Shown here: piece after piece, positions 1 through 6,490 of the stretch
Numbering within the stretch: position 1 is the first letter of the stretch
Layout of the letters: the number at the start of each line of letters is the position of its first letter
NCBI GenBank assembly: GCA_049600855.1
Contig: JBMYQA010000182.1
Coordinates: 1 to 12,066 of the forward strand
Source of the DNA: JBMYQA01 sp049600855
Lineage (GTDB): Bacteria > Bacteroidota > Bacteroidia > Cytophagales > Flammeovirgaceae
DNA: 12,066 bases
Direction: 5' to 3'
The notes under the pieces: model-generated
Told to the model about the DNA's origin: nothing
The model's database searches: none
The model's input: the letters and a program-made list of their open reading frames with translations, nothing else
Translations under genes and position numbers: made by a program

Positions 1-39
1 ACCTACCGAGTGTCGGCCCAGCAAAAATACCACATTCAT
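1..39 (-). CDS. 5' end of an unidentified gene (partial, runs off the left edge)
   Basis: An ATG read leftward from position 39 opens a frame of 13 codons to the window edge, giving MNVVFLLGRHSVG. The sequence just upstream on the same strand (AGGTGAGC, about 6-13 nt before the ATG) is a better ribosome binding site than most genes here have. An in-frame GTG lies three codons further up and could also serve as start. The gap to the stop codon of the UbiB-like kinase gene is only 29 nt, with no terminator visible, so the two are probably co-transcribed. Thirteen residues are too few to assign a family; the hydrophobic start could be a beta-strand or a membrane segment. Confidence 0.4.
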   Translation of the reverse strand, partial: MNVVFLLGRHSVG

Positions 40-68
40 TTTGCTCACCTGCTTAATGTAATCCCTGC

Positions 69-1787
69 TTAATAATCTCCATTACTTTGTCCATTTCCAT
101 TCTTCTTCTTTCTTCTCACTTTCTTTAAGAAAATAATAAATAAGAATATACTGAGTGTAAGCGCAATAATCAGTTCAATTAAGCTCAGATAGGGCAGGTT
201 GGTAAAAACCGTTTCTCTAGGAAGATCGGTGTTTAATGATAAAGAGGCTGCAATAAGTAAGGCTGCAATAATAATGGCAATGACTAATTTATTAGCAGCC
301 AACTCAAATTGACGGATTAATACCTCATAACCTTGATGTTCTACTTGCACCAAGATTTTTCCTTTTCGGATTTTCTTTAGAATTGATTTTACCTCTAAGG
401 GTAAAGAGTACATAAAGCTGAAAAACTGGCTACCGGCATAAAATAGTTCCATGCCAAGGTTTTCTACAGAAAACTGTTCTTTCAGAATTTTTACACCATA
501 AGGTCTGATGTAGTCAAATGCATTAAACTCAGGGTGGACAATTTTGCCAATTCCATCTAAAATGGCTAAAGCACGTAAAATGAGGAAAACAGCTCCTGGT
601 ACTCGTATTCTGTATTTAAAAATGATTTGTTGAAGTCTTCTAGCCATATCGGCTACACTCAATTCTTCCACCTCTAAATTGGCGAAATCCTCAATAAATT
701 CATTCAAGTCATACTCCAGCGCTTGCATGTCTTCGATATCCCCCTCTAGCGATAACTTTCTGAAGTTATTGGCCATCCCTCTGGCGTTTTGCTGTGCCAT
801 GCTGATAAAAATGCCTGCTAGCGCGAATTTATCTTGCTGCATGAGCTTTCCCACCATCCCAAAATCAATCAGAACAATCACTCCATCAGGTCGTACCAAC
901 ACATTCCCTGGGTGCGGATCGGCATGAAAATAACCTGCTTCGAAAATTTGCTTTAGGTAAATATCTAACCCCTTTACTGCAATCTCTTTGGGATCTAGTC
1001 CCCACTCTTCCAAACGTTTAATGTCGGTAATCTTACAGCCACTCACAAATTCCATAATGAGTACTTTCTCTGTCGATAGACCTTTATAAGCAATCGGAAC
1101 AATAAAGTTTGGATCATCTTGGTAGAACTTCCGAAATTGCTCGATGTTTCGGGCTTCATTGAGGTAATCGAGCTCTTTCATAATGCTTTTCTCGAAAGCA
1201 TGTACAATATCCATTGGATTGATTAGCCCGATGGAAGCCAAGTAGTTTTCTCCTCGTTTTACAATGATTTTGATGATATCTAAGTCAGCTTCAATGATAT
1301 CGCGCACGCCAGGACGTTGTATTTTGACTACCACTTCTTCTCCTGTGCGTAATTTTGCGCGATGTACTTGCCCAATCGAAGCTGCTCCTAGAGGTCTTGG
1401 ATCGAAAAAGCTAAAGAGTTTTTCGACGGGATATCCCATTTCGTCCTCTATAATTTGCTTGGCTTTTTCGGTACTAAATGCTGGAGCTTGACTTTGGAGT
1501 TTTTGGAACTCTAGGATGAGTTCATCGGGTATAATATCAGGACGATTGCTTAGGAGTTGGGCTAACTTGATGTACGTACCGCCTAATTCTTCCAGCGCCA
1601 TTCGAATTCGCTCCTCTCGTTTATACTCAAAAACCGATTTGTCTTTTCGAGTCCAAGAAAGGCGAGTTTGTTCGGGTACAATTCTTCGGAGTGCAGTTTC
1701 GGCTACAAAATCCTCAAAACCGTACTTGATGAGCACTTGTACAATCTCACGAACTCGTTTAATATTTTTGAAAGGCTGTTCAAACAT
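69..1787 (-). CDS. ABC1/UbiB-family atypical protein kinase-like protein
   Basis: This 572-residue protein belongs to the ABC1/ADCK/UbiB family, atypical kinases or ATPases linked to isoprenoid quinone and lipid metabolism. The family marks are visible in order: a KxGQ-like motif as KLAQ (residues 74-77), an alanine-rich loop in PLGAASIGQVH (132-142), the ATP-site lysine in VVVKIQRPG (K155), an ELDYLNEA segment (205-212), the catalytic loop FHADPHPGN (D290, N295) and the metal-binding DFG (308-310). Two C-terminal hydrophobic segments (about 500-517 and 535-554) followed by a basic tail anchor it in the inner membrane, as in UbiB. Length is normal for the bacterial family. The KxGQ glycine is alanine here. 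Bacteroidota normally make menaquinone, not ubiquinone, so a role in ubiquinone synthesis is unlikely; a quinone or lipid homeostasis role is inference. The ATG at 1787 fits the family N-terminus. The phasin-like gene lies 162 nt upstream on the same strand, but a terminator-like hairpin and a -7 box in the gap suggest a separate promoter. Confidence 0.93.
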   Translation of the reverse strand: MFEQPFKNIKRVREIVQVLIKYGFEDFVAETALRRIVPEQTRLSWTRKDKSVFEYKREERIRMALEELGGTYIKLAQLLSNRPDIIPDELILEFQKLQSQAPAFSTEKAKQIIEDEMGYPVEKLFSFFDPRPLGAASIGQVHRAKLRTGEEVVVKIQRPGVRDIIEADLDIIKIIVKRGENYLASIGLINPMDIVHAFEKSIMKELDYLNEARNIEQFRKFYQDDPNFIVPIAYKGLSTEKVLIMEFVSGCKITDIKRLEEWGLDPKEIAVKGLDIYLKQIFEAGYFHADPHPGNVLVRPDGVIVLIDFGMVGKLMQQDKFALAGIFISMAQQNARGMANNFRKLSLEGDIEDMQALEYDLNEFIEDFANLEVEELSVADMARRLQQIIFKYRIRVPGAVFLILRALAILDGIGKIVHPEFNAFDYIRPYGVKILKEQFSVENLGMELFYAGSQFFSFMYSLPLEVKSILKKIRKGKILVQVEHQGYEVLIRQFELAANKLVIAIIIAALLIAASLSLNTDLPRETVFTNLPYLSLIELIIALTLSIFLFIIFLKKVRRKKKNGNGQSNGDY

Positions 1788-1840
1788 AAAGTTGACTTCA
1801 CCAAAGATCGGTTAATAAATGAAAATCAATGCCTTAGCAC

Positions 1841-1848
1841 CAAATATA
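1841..1848 (-). promoter_or_regulatory. Candidate Bacteroidota -7 box for the UbiB-like gene
   Basis: On the minus strand this reads TATATTTG, an exact match to the Bacteroidota -7 consensus TAnnTTTG. It lies about 53 nt upstream of the ATG at 1787 and just downstream of the hairpin that closes the phasin gene. I see no TTTG at the expected -33 distance, so the call rests on the -7 element and its position alone. Confidence 0.35.
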
Positions 1849-1890
1849 ACGAACTGAAATGAATTATGGACGGAACTGGCAGGAATGAAA

Positions 1891-1920
1891 TATGCCAAGT
1901 TCCAAAAGAAACTTGGCATA
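1891..1920 (-). terminator. Hairpin terminator after the phasin-like gene
   Basis: Perfect 11-bp inverted repeat: TATGCCAAGTT at 1891-1901 and AACTTGGCATA at 1910-1920, with an 8-nt loop. It starts 30 nt past the stop codon of the phasin-like gene. In the leftward transcript the stem is followed by TTTCATT, a short and imperfect U tract, so termination may be partial and allow some read-through into the UbiB-like gene. Confidence 0.6.
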
Positions 1921-1949
1921 CACAAACTAATACTCTATTATCGAATGAA

Positions 1950-2303
1950 TTAAGCTACCGCTTCTTTCTTTTTAGGAGCAGCTTTTCTTTTAGGAGCAGC
2001 AGTTTCAGTAGTACCAACTTGCGCTTCTAAAGCTTCCACTCTTTTCTGTAAATCTTCTACGTCAGTGTAAGAAGCAATCTTGAAACGATTAATGATGTCT
2101 TCAACGATTTTCTTCAATTGACCTTCGAATTCTTCTTTTTTAGACTCTGTGTCTTGAATCAAATCGTCAACTACTTTCTTACCTTCTTCGCTTGAGATTT
2201 TATTCTCGTCAACTAATTTGTCGATTGCCTTCTGGAATTTGTCAGCAGTAACTGATACTAATCCTACTCCAGTATAAAGGAATTTTTTGAACAAATCTTC
2301 CAT
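1950..2303 (-). CDS. Phasin-like coiled-coil protein with a basic Lys/Ala/Pro tail
   Basis: A 117-residue, highly charged, almost wholly helical protein with no signal peptide. It opens with a short amphipathic stretch (MEDLFKKFLYTGVGLV), continues with charged helices (about 17-75), and ends in a heptad-like coiled coil (about 80-95, VEDLQKRVEALEAQV). The last residues form a basic tail with two copies of AAPKxK, encoded by a DNA repeat. This matches the phasin/PhaF-like (polyhydroxyalkanoate granule-associated) superfamily, whose PhaF members carry Lys/Ala/Pro-rich, DNA-binding tails. I see no PHA synthase in the window, so granule binding is unproven; small phasin-like proteins also occur in bacteria without PHA. 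The ATG at 2303 is the natural start. It lies upstream of the UbiB-like kinase gene, and a shared role in membrane or lipid-body organisation is inference. It has its own upstream region and a hairpin after the stop. Confidence 0.7.
   Translation of the reverse strand: MEDLFKKFLYTGVGLVSVTADKFQKAIDKLVDENKISSEEGKKVVDDLIQDTESKKEEFEGQLKKIVEDIINRFKIASYTDVEDLQKRVEALEAQVGTTETAAPKRKAAPKKKEAVA
1970..2000. repeat. Tandem direct repeat encoding the AAPKxK tail
   Basis: The 13-mer TTTTAGGAGCAGC occurs at 1970-1982 and 1988-2000, with a period of 18 bp. It encodes the two AAPKxK units of the phasin-like protein's tail, so tail length could vary between strains by repeat slippage (inference). Confidence 0.8.
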
Positions 2304-2356
2304 TTCTCTAACAGTTTAAGTTAATTATCAAAAAAATCTGATTAATGATTACACTA

Positions 2357-2364
2357 CAAAGTTC
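2357..2364 (-). promoter_or_regulatory. Weak candidate -7 box for the phasin-like gene
   Basis: On the minus strand this reads GAACTTTG, seven of eight positions of TAnnTTTG, about 53 nt upstream of the ATG at 2303. A run ending in TTG lies upstream but at too short a spacing for a good -33 element. A 14-bp palindrome lies 20 bp further upstream. Confidence 0.25.
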
Positions 2365-2384
2365 GCAATAAGCGTGCAAAAAAT

Positions 2385-2398
2385 GTATGCATGCATAC
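2385..2398. promoter_or_regulatory. 14-bp perfect palindrome upstream of the phasin-like gene
   Basis: GTATGCATGCATAC is identical on both strands. It lies about 80 nt upstream of the phasin start codon and about 20 nt upstream of the weak -7 box, where an operator for a dimeric regulator would sit. No regulator can be named from the sequence. Confidence 0.35.
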
Positions 2399-2496
2399 TA
2401 TTATTTTCAAAACTTCCTTGTAAAGTACAAAAACAACTAGGTGAATTGCACTATTCCACTAATATTTGTTACTACATTAACAATTAAGCCATTGCT

Positions 2497-2569
2497 AACA
2501 CTGACAAATTATCATCTTCATTGACAGCATGTCAGTGTTTAACATGCGTGATTTGAGTCTTTTTGTCAG
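2497..2569. repeat. Cluster of TGTCA inverted repeats downstream of the carboxylase gene
   Basis: A 10-bp perfect inverted repeat, AACACTGACA (2497-2506) and TGTCAGTGTT (2530-2539), encloses a smaller one, TGACA-gca-TGTCA (2522-2534). A third, GCATGT (2527-2532) with ACATGC (2542-2547), would compete with both. A further TGTCAGT at 2563-2569 overlaps the stop codon of the carboxylase gene. These may fold as alternative hairpins in the 3' end of the carboxylase transcript, but no U tract follows, so a standard intrinsic terminator is doubtful. A protein-binding site is the other reading. Confidence 0.5.
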
Positions 2570-3897
2570 TTTTTATAAACGATATCCCCATCTTCTAAAG
2601 GAATTACCCAAGAATAAGGAAGTAAACTCCATGATTCTTTCGCTAAATCAACGGTAGGGTCAATCATGCGTTGCTTTTTTCTAGCATTGAGTTTTACCCG
2701 TGCATCCACATAAACTTCTACATTAGGATGACCTTTTTCTCGATACAGCTCAGCAAGGTAATGAGCATATTCAAGAATCATATCTGGTTTACCCACCATT
2801 CGAAAAGATTGTTTTCGAGTAAGCCGTTTAAACGGATCTTCTTTCCACTCCTTCCCACTATCCGGATCTTTTACGGTGAACATTGTTGAGCCTCGTTTTG
2901 AACGGAGCATCATGTGCCAAGAAAAGTTATGCCCATATTCGGTCCAACTGGTATTACCTGGATAAATCCATTGCCGCATCGGTACCAATAATTGAATAGC
3001 GACATAAGTTACAATGAATACTTTTACCCAAGGTTTACCCACTACAGGTGCTGTACTTGGTTGGAACTTGGGAATATTACGATCAAGAAACTTGAGTTTG
3101 CGAAAGCTTTCTGGAGCAAAAAATAAAGCAGTTACTACGGCAGATAACCAAGGGAAGGTTCCTATCCCAAAGGTACAAACATTAATCAGGTGAAAACAAC
3201 AGCTGATGATGAATGCATAAAGCCGAGTACGCTTCCAAAGCAAAGCAGGCACAATAAATAAGTCAAACAACACTCCTCCATAACTGACTACATACGGCCA
3301 AATCGCACTAGTTAGAATTGGGCCAATGATGTAAAAATGCTTCTTAGATGATAACCAAATCGTCATGGGTTGTGCCTGAAACCAGTCGGGATTTACTTTT
3401 GCTATACCTGCAAAAAAGTATACCACACTCATTTGGAAAAGGATGAGGTACACCGTCCAAGCGGGTGTTTGCCCTGTAGCAATGGATGGATTGCGTTTCA
3501 CATCCAACGACCAAGCGCGATTGGCTGGCATAAATATGAGTAAAAAGGCAAATAAGCTGTACAAATAGGTATGATTGATGTAAACGGCTTTTTCCATTAA
3601 AAACATGGAAGAAGTACTTAAAAACATCAAAATGGTCGTCCAACGATAATATAAGCCCAGTGTTACACAAAGTGCTATCAACACATTAAACCCCATATGG
3701 ATGTAAACCCCCATAGGCGGCCAAGGCTCTAACCACTGAAAAAAGAAATAGGAAAAGTGGAAATCTCCTATTACAAAATCTCTGTGATAATTGGTGAACA
3801 ACTCACCAGTTTTTTCAATTGTTATTAACCCTCCAGCAAATACCCGAAAGAATATTAGAGGAGCAATGTCGATAGGCCGAAATAATTTTTGCCACAT
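2566..3897 (-). CDS. Vitamin K-dependent gamma-glutamyl carboxylase homologue (HTTM family)
   Basis: A 443-residue polytopic membrane protein of the HTTM/VKG_Carbox family. In animals the enzyme uses reduced vitamin K, O2 and CO2 to convert glutamate residues of secreted proteins to gamma-carboxyglutamate. From memory, it aligns with human GGCX along most of its length, not just the HTTM core: INHTYLYSLFAFLLIFMPAN (107-126) matches the human NNHSYLYGLLAF region with the essential Asn-His (N108, H109); YFFAGIAKVNPDW (160-172) matches YFIAGVKKLDADW and keeps the lysine equivalent to catalytic K218 (K167); CFHLINVCTFGIG (234-246) keeps the counterpart of H287 (H236). After the membrane part, FSWHMMLRSK (325-334), VDARVKL (397-403) and MIDPTVDLA (411-419) match the soluble region. 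The human C-terminal extension is absent. Cytophagia-type menaquinol could be the cofactor (inference). It lies 79 nt downstream of the flippase gene on the same strand, with its own -7 box. No substrate protein is evident, and a different reaction is possible. Confidence 0.88.
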   Translation of the reverse strand: MWQKLFRPIDIAPLIFFRVFAGGLITIEKTGELFTNYHRDFVIGDFHFSYFFFQWLEPWPPMGVYIHMGFNVLIALCVTLGLYYRWTTILMFLSTSSMFLMEKAVYINHTYLYSLFAFLLIFMPANRAWSLDVKRNPSIATGQTPAWTVYLILFQMSVVYFFAGIAKVNPDWFQAQPMTIWLSSKKHFYIIGPILTSAIWPYVVSYGGVLFDLFIVPALLWKRTRLYAFIISCCFHLINVCTFGIGTFPWLSAVVTALFFAPESFRKLKFLDRNIPKFQPSTAPVVGKPWVKVFIVTYVAIQLLVPMRQWIYPGNTSWTEYGHNFSWHMMLRSKRGSTMFTVKDPDSGKEWKEDPFKRLTRKQSFRMVGKPDMILEYAHYLAELYREKGHPNVEVYVDARVKLNARKKQRMIDPTVDLAKESWSLLPYSWVIPLEDGDIVYKN

Positions 3898-3928
3898 AGC
3901 TAAGAAGAGAAGGTATTAGAATTTGAAG

Positions 3929-3936
3929 CAAAAATA
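3929..3936 (-). promoter_or_regulatory. Candidate -7 box for the carboxylase gene
   Basis: On the minus strand this reads TATTTTTG, an exact TAnnTTTG match, about 31 nt upstream of the ATG at 3897. There is no TTG at the expected -33 spacing. A small hairpin (GTGCA at 3945-3949, TGCAC at 3955-3959) lies where the spacer would be. It suggests the carboxylase can be transcribed apart from the flippase gene. Confidence 0.4.
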
Positions 3937-3976
3937 CATGTTTAGTGCAATTCATGCACGATTCAAGTAGTGGATT

Positions 3977-5239
3977 TTACTTAAACCTAAACCTCACGTT
4001 ATATTTATGCATCCACCACAACCATAAGCTTCGCAGTAAATAAGAAATTAAGGTACTTAAAATGGCTCCTTGAATGCCTAAATTGGGAATTAACAGAAAG
4101 TTTAATACTAAATTTAACATAGCTACGCTTACGGATACGAAAGCGAACTTATGGGTACTTCCCATCAAATATAAGGGCGTAATATGTCGCTGATCAAAAC
4201 CGGGTAACAGGTAGGAAAAAGTGAGTAAAGCTAACCAAAACGCATCACTCTTAAACGCTTCCGAGCTCAAGTGCATAAGCAGTTGTGGACCTATCAAAAT
4301 CACTAAGACAAGTCCTAAGCCTGCCAGTATGAGGTAGTTATTACTCATTTTTTTGGCATAGTTTAAGGCATGAGGTGCCTTTCCTTGTTCCCAAAGCGAT
4401 ACGCATTGCGGTAAAACCAATAGATTGAATGCATCTAGTAACATAAAAGCCAAACTGCCATAGATACTCATTGCTGCGTAAAGTCCAACCAACGCTAAAT
4501 CATGGAAATAGGCAATAAAAAAGCGGTCGCTGGCATAAATCAACCAAGTTGAAAAACCTGAAATGGTCAATGGCAATCCATAACGCATAAAAAATAATAG
4601 TGAATACCGATTCAACTGTTTCAAGGATTGGATGAGGGAATACTTTATAGCAATCCATCCAAAAAGTGGTAAGCAAATCACGATGTTGATGCCAATAAAA
4701 ACTGAAATAATGATTTCTAATGATTCTTGCCTGTAATAAAGCAAGCTAACTAAGGTTATTAACTGCAAGCTACTTTGAAGTATTCGGATACTTGTAAACT
4801 GATAGGTTTCCGCTTTTGCTCTAAAAAAAGATATCAGAAATAATAAGACGGATTCCGTGAGTATGAGTAAGCAGATAAAAGGTAAAAAGTGCGTGTAGCC
4901 TGCTGCCCCAAAGATGTAATTTGCACTCTCATGAGGAAAAACTAATAGTGGTGAAGAGATGAGTAGGTTAAACCCTAAAATACTGATAAACAGTCCTGCC
5001 CATTGTTGCTTTGCATTATGCGTGTTACTTTGATAAAATCGCACTAAAACGGTTTCCAACTGCATGAGGACTAAAGGCATGAGGATTTTTACGGCAAATA
5101 GCAGTTGTGTCCAAAGGCCATAATCTGCCATACCAAGTTCCTTTCCAATTATTTTTAAGGAGAAGAACGTGACTAAAGCAGTTAAGAGTTTTCCAAAAGC
5201 GTTAAATAGGATTTTACCAAAAGCACTTGATTTGATCAT
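3977..5239 (-). CDS. Wzx-like polysaccharide flippase (MATE/MOP superfamily)
   Basis: A 420-residue integral membrane protein with roughly 12 hydrophobic segments, the usual size and topology of polysaccharide exporters of the MOP superfamily (Wzx/RfbX), which move lipid-linked oligosaccharides across the inner membrane. The N-terminus has the family pattern: a short cytoplasmic amphipathic lead, a first helix, then an IIGKELGMADYGLW-type loop like the LG-x-x-D/E-Y-G-x-W/F signature. Paired charged residues in the helices (for example the YASDRFFIAYF region) are typical. I chose the ATG at 5239; the frame can be extended two codons to a TTG at 5245, but the ATG gives the usual start (MIKSSAFGKIL). 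It is divergent from a glycosyltransferase gene with about 90 bp between starts, pointing to a shared role in a surface glycan. The carboxylase gene follows 79 nt downstream on the same strand. Which glycan is moved cannot be read from the sequence. Confidence 0.85.
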   Translation of the reverse strand: MIKSSAFGKILFNAFGKLLTALVTFFSLKIIGKELGMADYGLWTQLLFAVKILMPLVLMQLETVLVRFYQSNTHNAKQQWAGLFISILGFNLLISSPLLVFPHESANYIFGAAGYTHFLPFICLLILTESVLLFLISFFRAKAETYQFTSIRILQSSLQLITLVSLLYYRQESLEIIISVFIGINIVICLPLFGWIAIKYSLIQSLKQLNRYSLLFFMRYGLPLTISGFSTWLIYASDRFFIAYFHDLALVGLYAAMSIYGSLAFMLLDAFNLLVLPQCVSLWEQGKAPHALNYAKKMSNNYLILAGLGLVLVILIGPQLLMHLSSEAFKSDAFWLALLTFSYLLPGFDQRHITPLYLMGSTHKFAFVSVSVAMLNLVLNFLLIPNLGIQGAILSTLISYLLRSLWLWWMHKYNVRFRFK

Positions 5240-5328
5240 CTGCAAAAGTTCATTTAGCTAAAATTAGATGACCTTTACACATTAAACAAACCAATTTTGC
5301 CGTTCCTAAGGCAAAGCCCGATGTATAC
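5240..5328. promoter_or_regulatory. Divergent promoter region between flippase and glycosyltransferase
   Basis: This 89-bp gap must hold both promoters. Rightward, CAATTTTG at 5292-5299 matches seven of eight positions of TAnnTTTG, 30 nt before the glycosyltransferase ATG. Leftward, AACTTTTG (5250-5243) also matches seven of eight but lies only a few bases before the flippase ATG. Neither has a clear -33 TTTG at the right distance. A three-codon frame (ATG TAT ACA TGA, 5321-5332) overlaps the glycosyltransferase start codon in an ATGA arrangement. Confidence 0.35.
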
Positions 5329-6459
5329 ATGAGCGATTCACTCCCAAAAATAGCCTTAGCAGCCGTGTTAAAACCCATTGACGACACGCGCATGTATGAA
5401 AAGTTTGCCCTTACGCTTTGTACCGCTTATGAAGTACACATCATTGGCTTTGAAACGAGTCAACCGTTAACACCGCAAAAAAACATTCACTTTCACCCAC
5501 TATTTCAGTTCACTAGGCAAGGCAACAAACGTTTGGGAGCATCTAAACAATTGCTCCATCAACTCACTGCCATTCAGCCTGACTTACTCATTATCCACGC
5601 AGTTGAGTTACTACCTGCTGCCTGTTGGTATGCTTGGAGGCATCGCATCCCCTTGTGTTATGACGTTCGAGAAAACTATTGGCGAAATATCATTTACCAA
5701 CGTAATTATTCAACTGTATTCAAATGGCCTCTAGCAATTGGTATTCGGTTGCTAGAACGGCTCAGTCGACTAGTTGTGCAGCATTATTTTTTGGCAGAAC
5801 AATGTTATGCCACTGAATTCAATTTTACGCATGGAAAACATACTGTATTAGAGAATAAGTTTAAACCACTAAACCCCCTCCCTATTTCTAAATCCAAAAA
5901 GAAAAACGAATTGCAGTTTGTATATACGGGTACTATTTCCAAAATCTATGGCGCACAAGAGGCTTTTAACTTAATGGAAAAATTGCGTAACAGCGGGCTC
6001 AAACTCCATTTTACCATGATTGGGAAAGTAGCCCAACAAGCATTGGGGAATTGGCTGGCACAACGCGCCCAACGATGCCCTTGGTTTACTTGGTCAGGTA
6101 ATTCACAACCTGTACCTCACCCACAAATTTTAGAAGCATTACACAATGCCGACTATGCCTTATTGCCTTATCAACCCAACTTGAGTACCATCAATTGCAT
6201 TCCCACCAAAATGTACGAATGCTTAGCGTTGGCAATCCCCATGGTTGTGCAAGAAAATGAATTATGGAAAAGCATTTGTACACCACATCAGGCAGCTGTC
6301 TTTATAGATTTTCCTACCGCCCAAATTGAAACGCTCAAAAACCAACTCCTGCAAGGTGCTTATTACCCGAATGGTCCGGTAGCAACTGCATTTTGGGAAG
6401 GTGCAACATTATTAGATATTGTACATGCGCTGCTCCATCCAACTCATCATACATCATAA
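5329..6459 (+). CDS. GT-B fold glycosyltransferase (GT4-like)
   Basis: A 376-residue cytoplasmic protein with the two-domain layout of GT-B glycosyltransferases. The N-terminal half (to about 185) has Rossmann-like strands (VHIIGFE 36-42, DLLIIHAVELLP 85-96, LCYDVREN 109-116); the sugar-nucleotide-binding half starts with FVYTGTIS (197-204). The C-terminal donor-site signature is clear: LEALHNADYALLPY (268-281) and PTKMYECLALAIP (292-304), with E297 as the conserved glutamate that contacts the nucleotide sugar in GT4 enzymes. The first part of the usual E-x7-E motif is not preserved as such. Donor and acceptor cannot be told. It diverges from the Wzx-like flippase gene, so it probably adds a sugar to the same lipid-linked glycan or another surface polysaccharide. 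No Shine-Dalgarno is obvious before the ATG at 5329, which is usual in this phylum. A strong terminator begins at the stop codon. Confidence 0.82.
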   Translation: MSDSLPKIALAAVLKPIDDTRMYEKFALTLCTAYEVHIIGFETSQPLTPQKNIHFHPLFQFTRQGNKRLGASKQLLHQLTAIQPDLLIIHAVELLPAACWYAWRHRIPLCYDVRENYWRNIIYQRNYSTVFKWPLAIGIRLLERLSRLVVQHYFLAEQCYATEFNFTHGKHTVLENKFKPLNPLPISKSKKKNELQFVYTGTISKIYGAQEAFNLMEKLRNSGLKLHFTMIGKVAQQALGNWLAQRAQRCPWFTWSGNSQPVPHPQILEALHNADYALLPYQPNLSTINCIPTKMYECLALAIPMVVQENELWKSICTPHQAAVFIDFPTAQIETLKNQLLQGAYYPNGPVATAFWEGATLLDIVHALLHPTHHTS

Positions 6460-6490
6460 AAAAAGTGCAGACAAGATGCCTGCACTTTTT
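6460..6490 (+). terminator. Strong bidirectional intrinsic terminator
   Basis: Perfect 11-bp stem, AAAAAGTGCAG (6460-6470) with CTGCACTTTTT (6480-6490), and a 9-nt loop. It begins at the base after the glycosyltransferase stop codon, and the flanking A and T tracts let it act in both directions, closing this gene and the convergent gene at 6518-7006. Confidence 0.9.

Noticed and set aside
69..1787. Naming the kinase-like gene ubiB
   Set aside because: Family membership is clear, but the lineage is expected to make menaquinone, so the ubiquinone-pathway name would overstate the function.
679..1862. Plus-strand frames opposite the UbiB-like gene
   Set aside because: They are antisense shadows of a well-supported kinase-family gene with no protein-like features of their own.
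1970..2000. Short tandem repeat considered as a CRISPR fragment
   Set aside because: It has only two units, is 18-bp periodic, and keeps the reading frame of the phasin-like tail; there are no spacers or cas genes.
2497..2547. Inverted repeats considered as ends of an insertion sequence
   Set aside because: The repeats are only 23 nt apart, enclose no transposase and show no target duplication.
3344..3670. Minus-strand frame of 108 codons inside the carboxylase gene
   Set aside because: It lies wholly inside the carboxylase gene in another frame; the carboxylase frame has strong family matches over the same bases.
2566..3897. Carboxylase homologue considered as a DoxX-like or generic membrane protein
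   Set aside because: The conserved NHTYLY, AGIAKVNPDW and DPTVDLA-type segments match the gamma-carboxylase family specifically.
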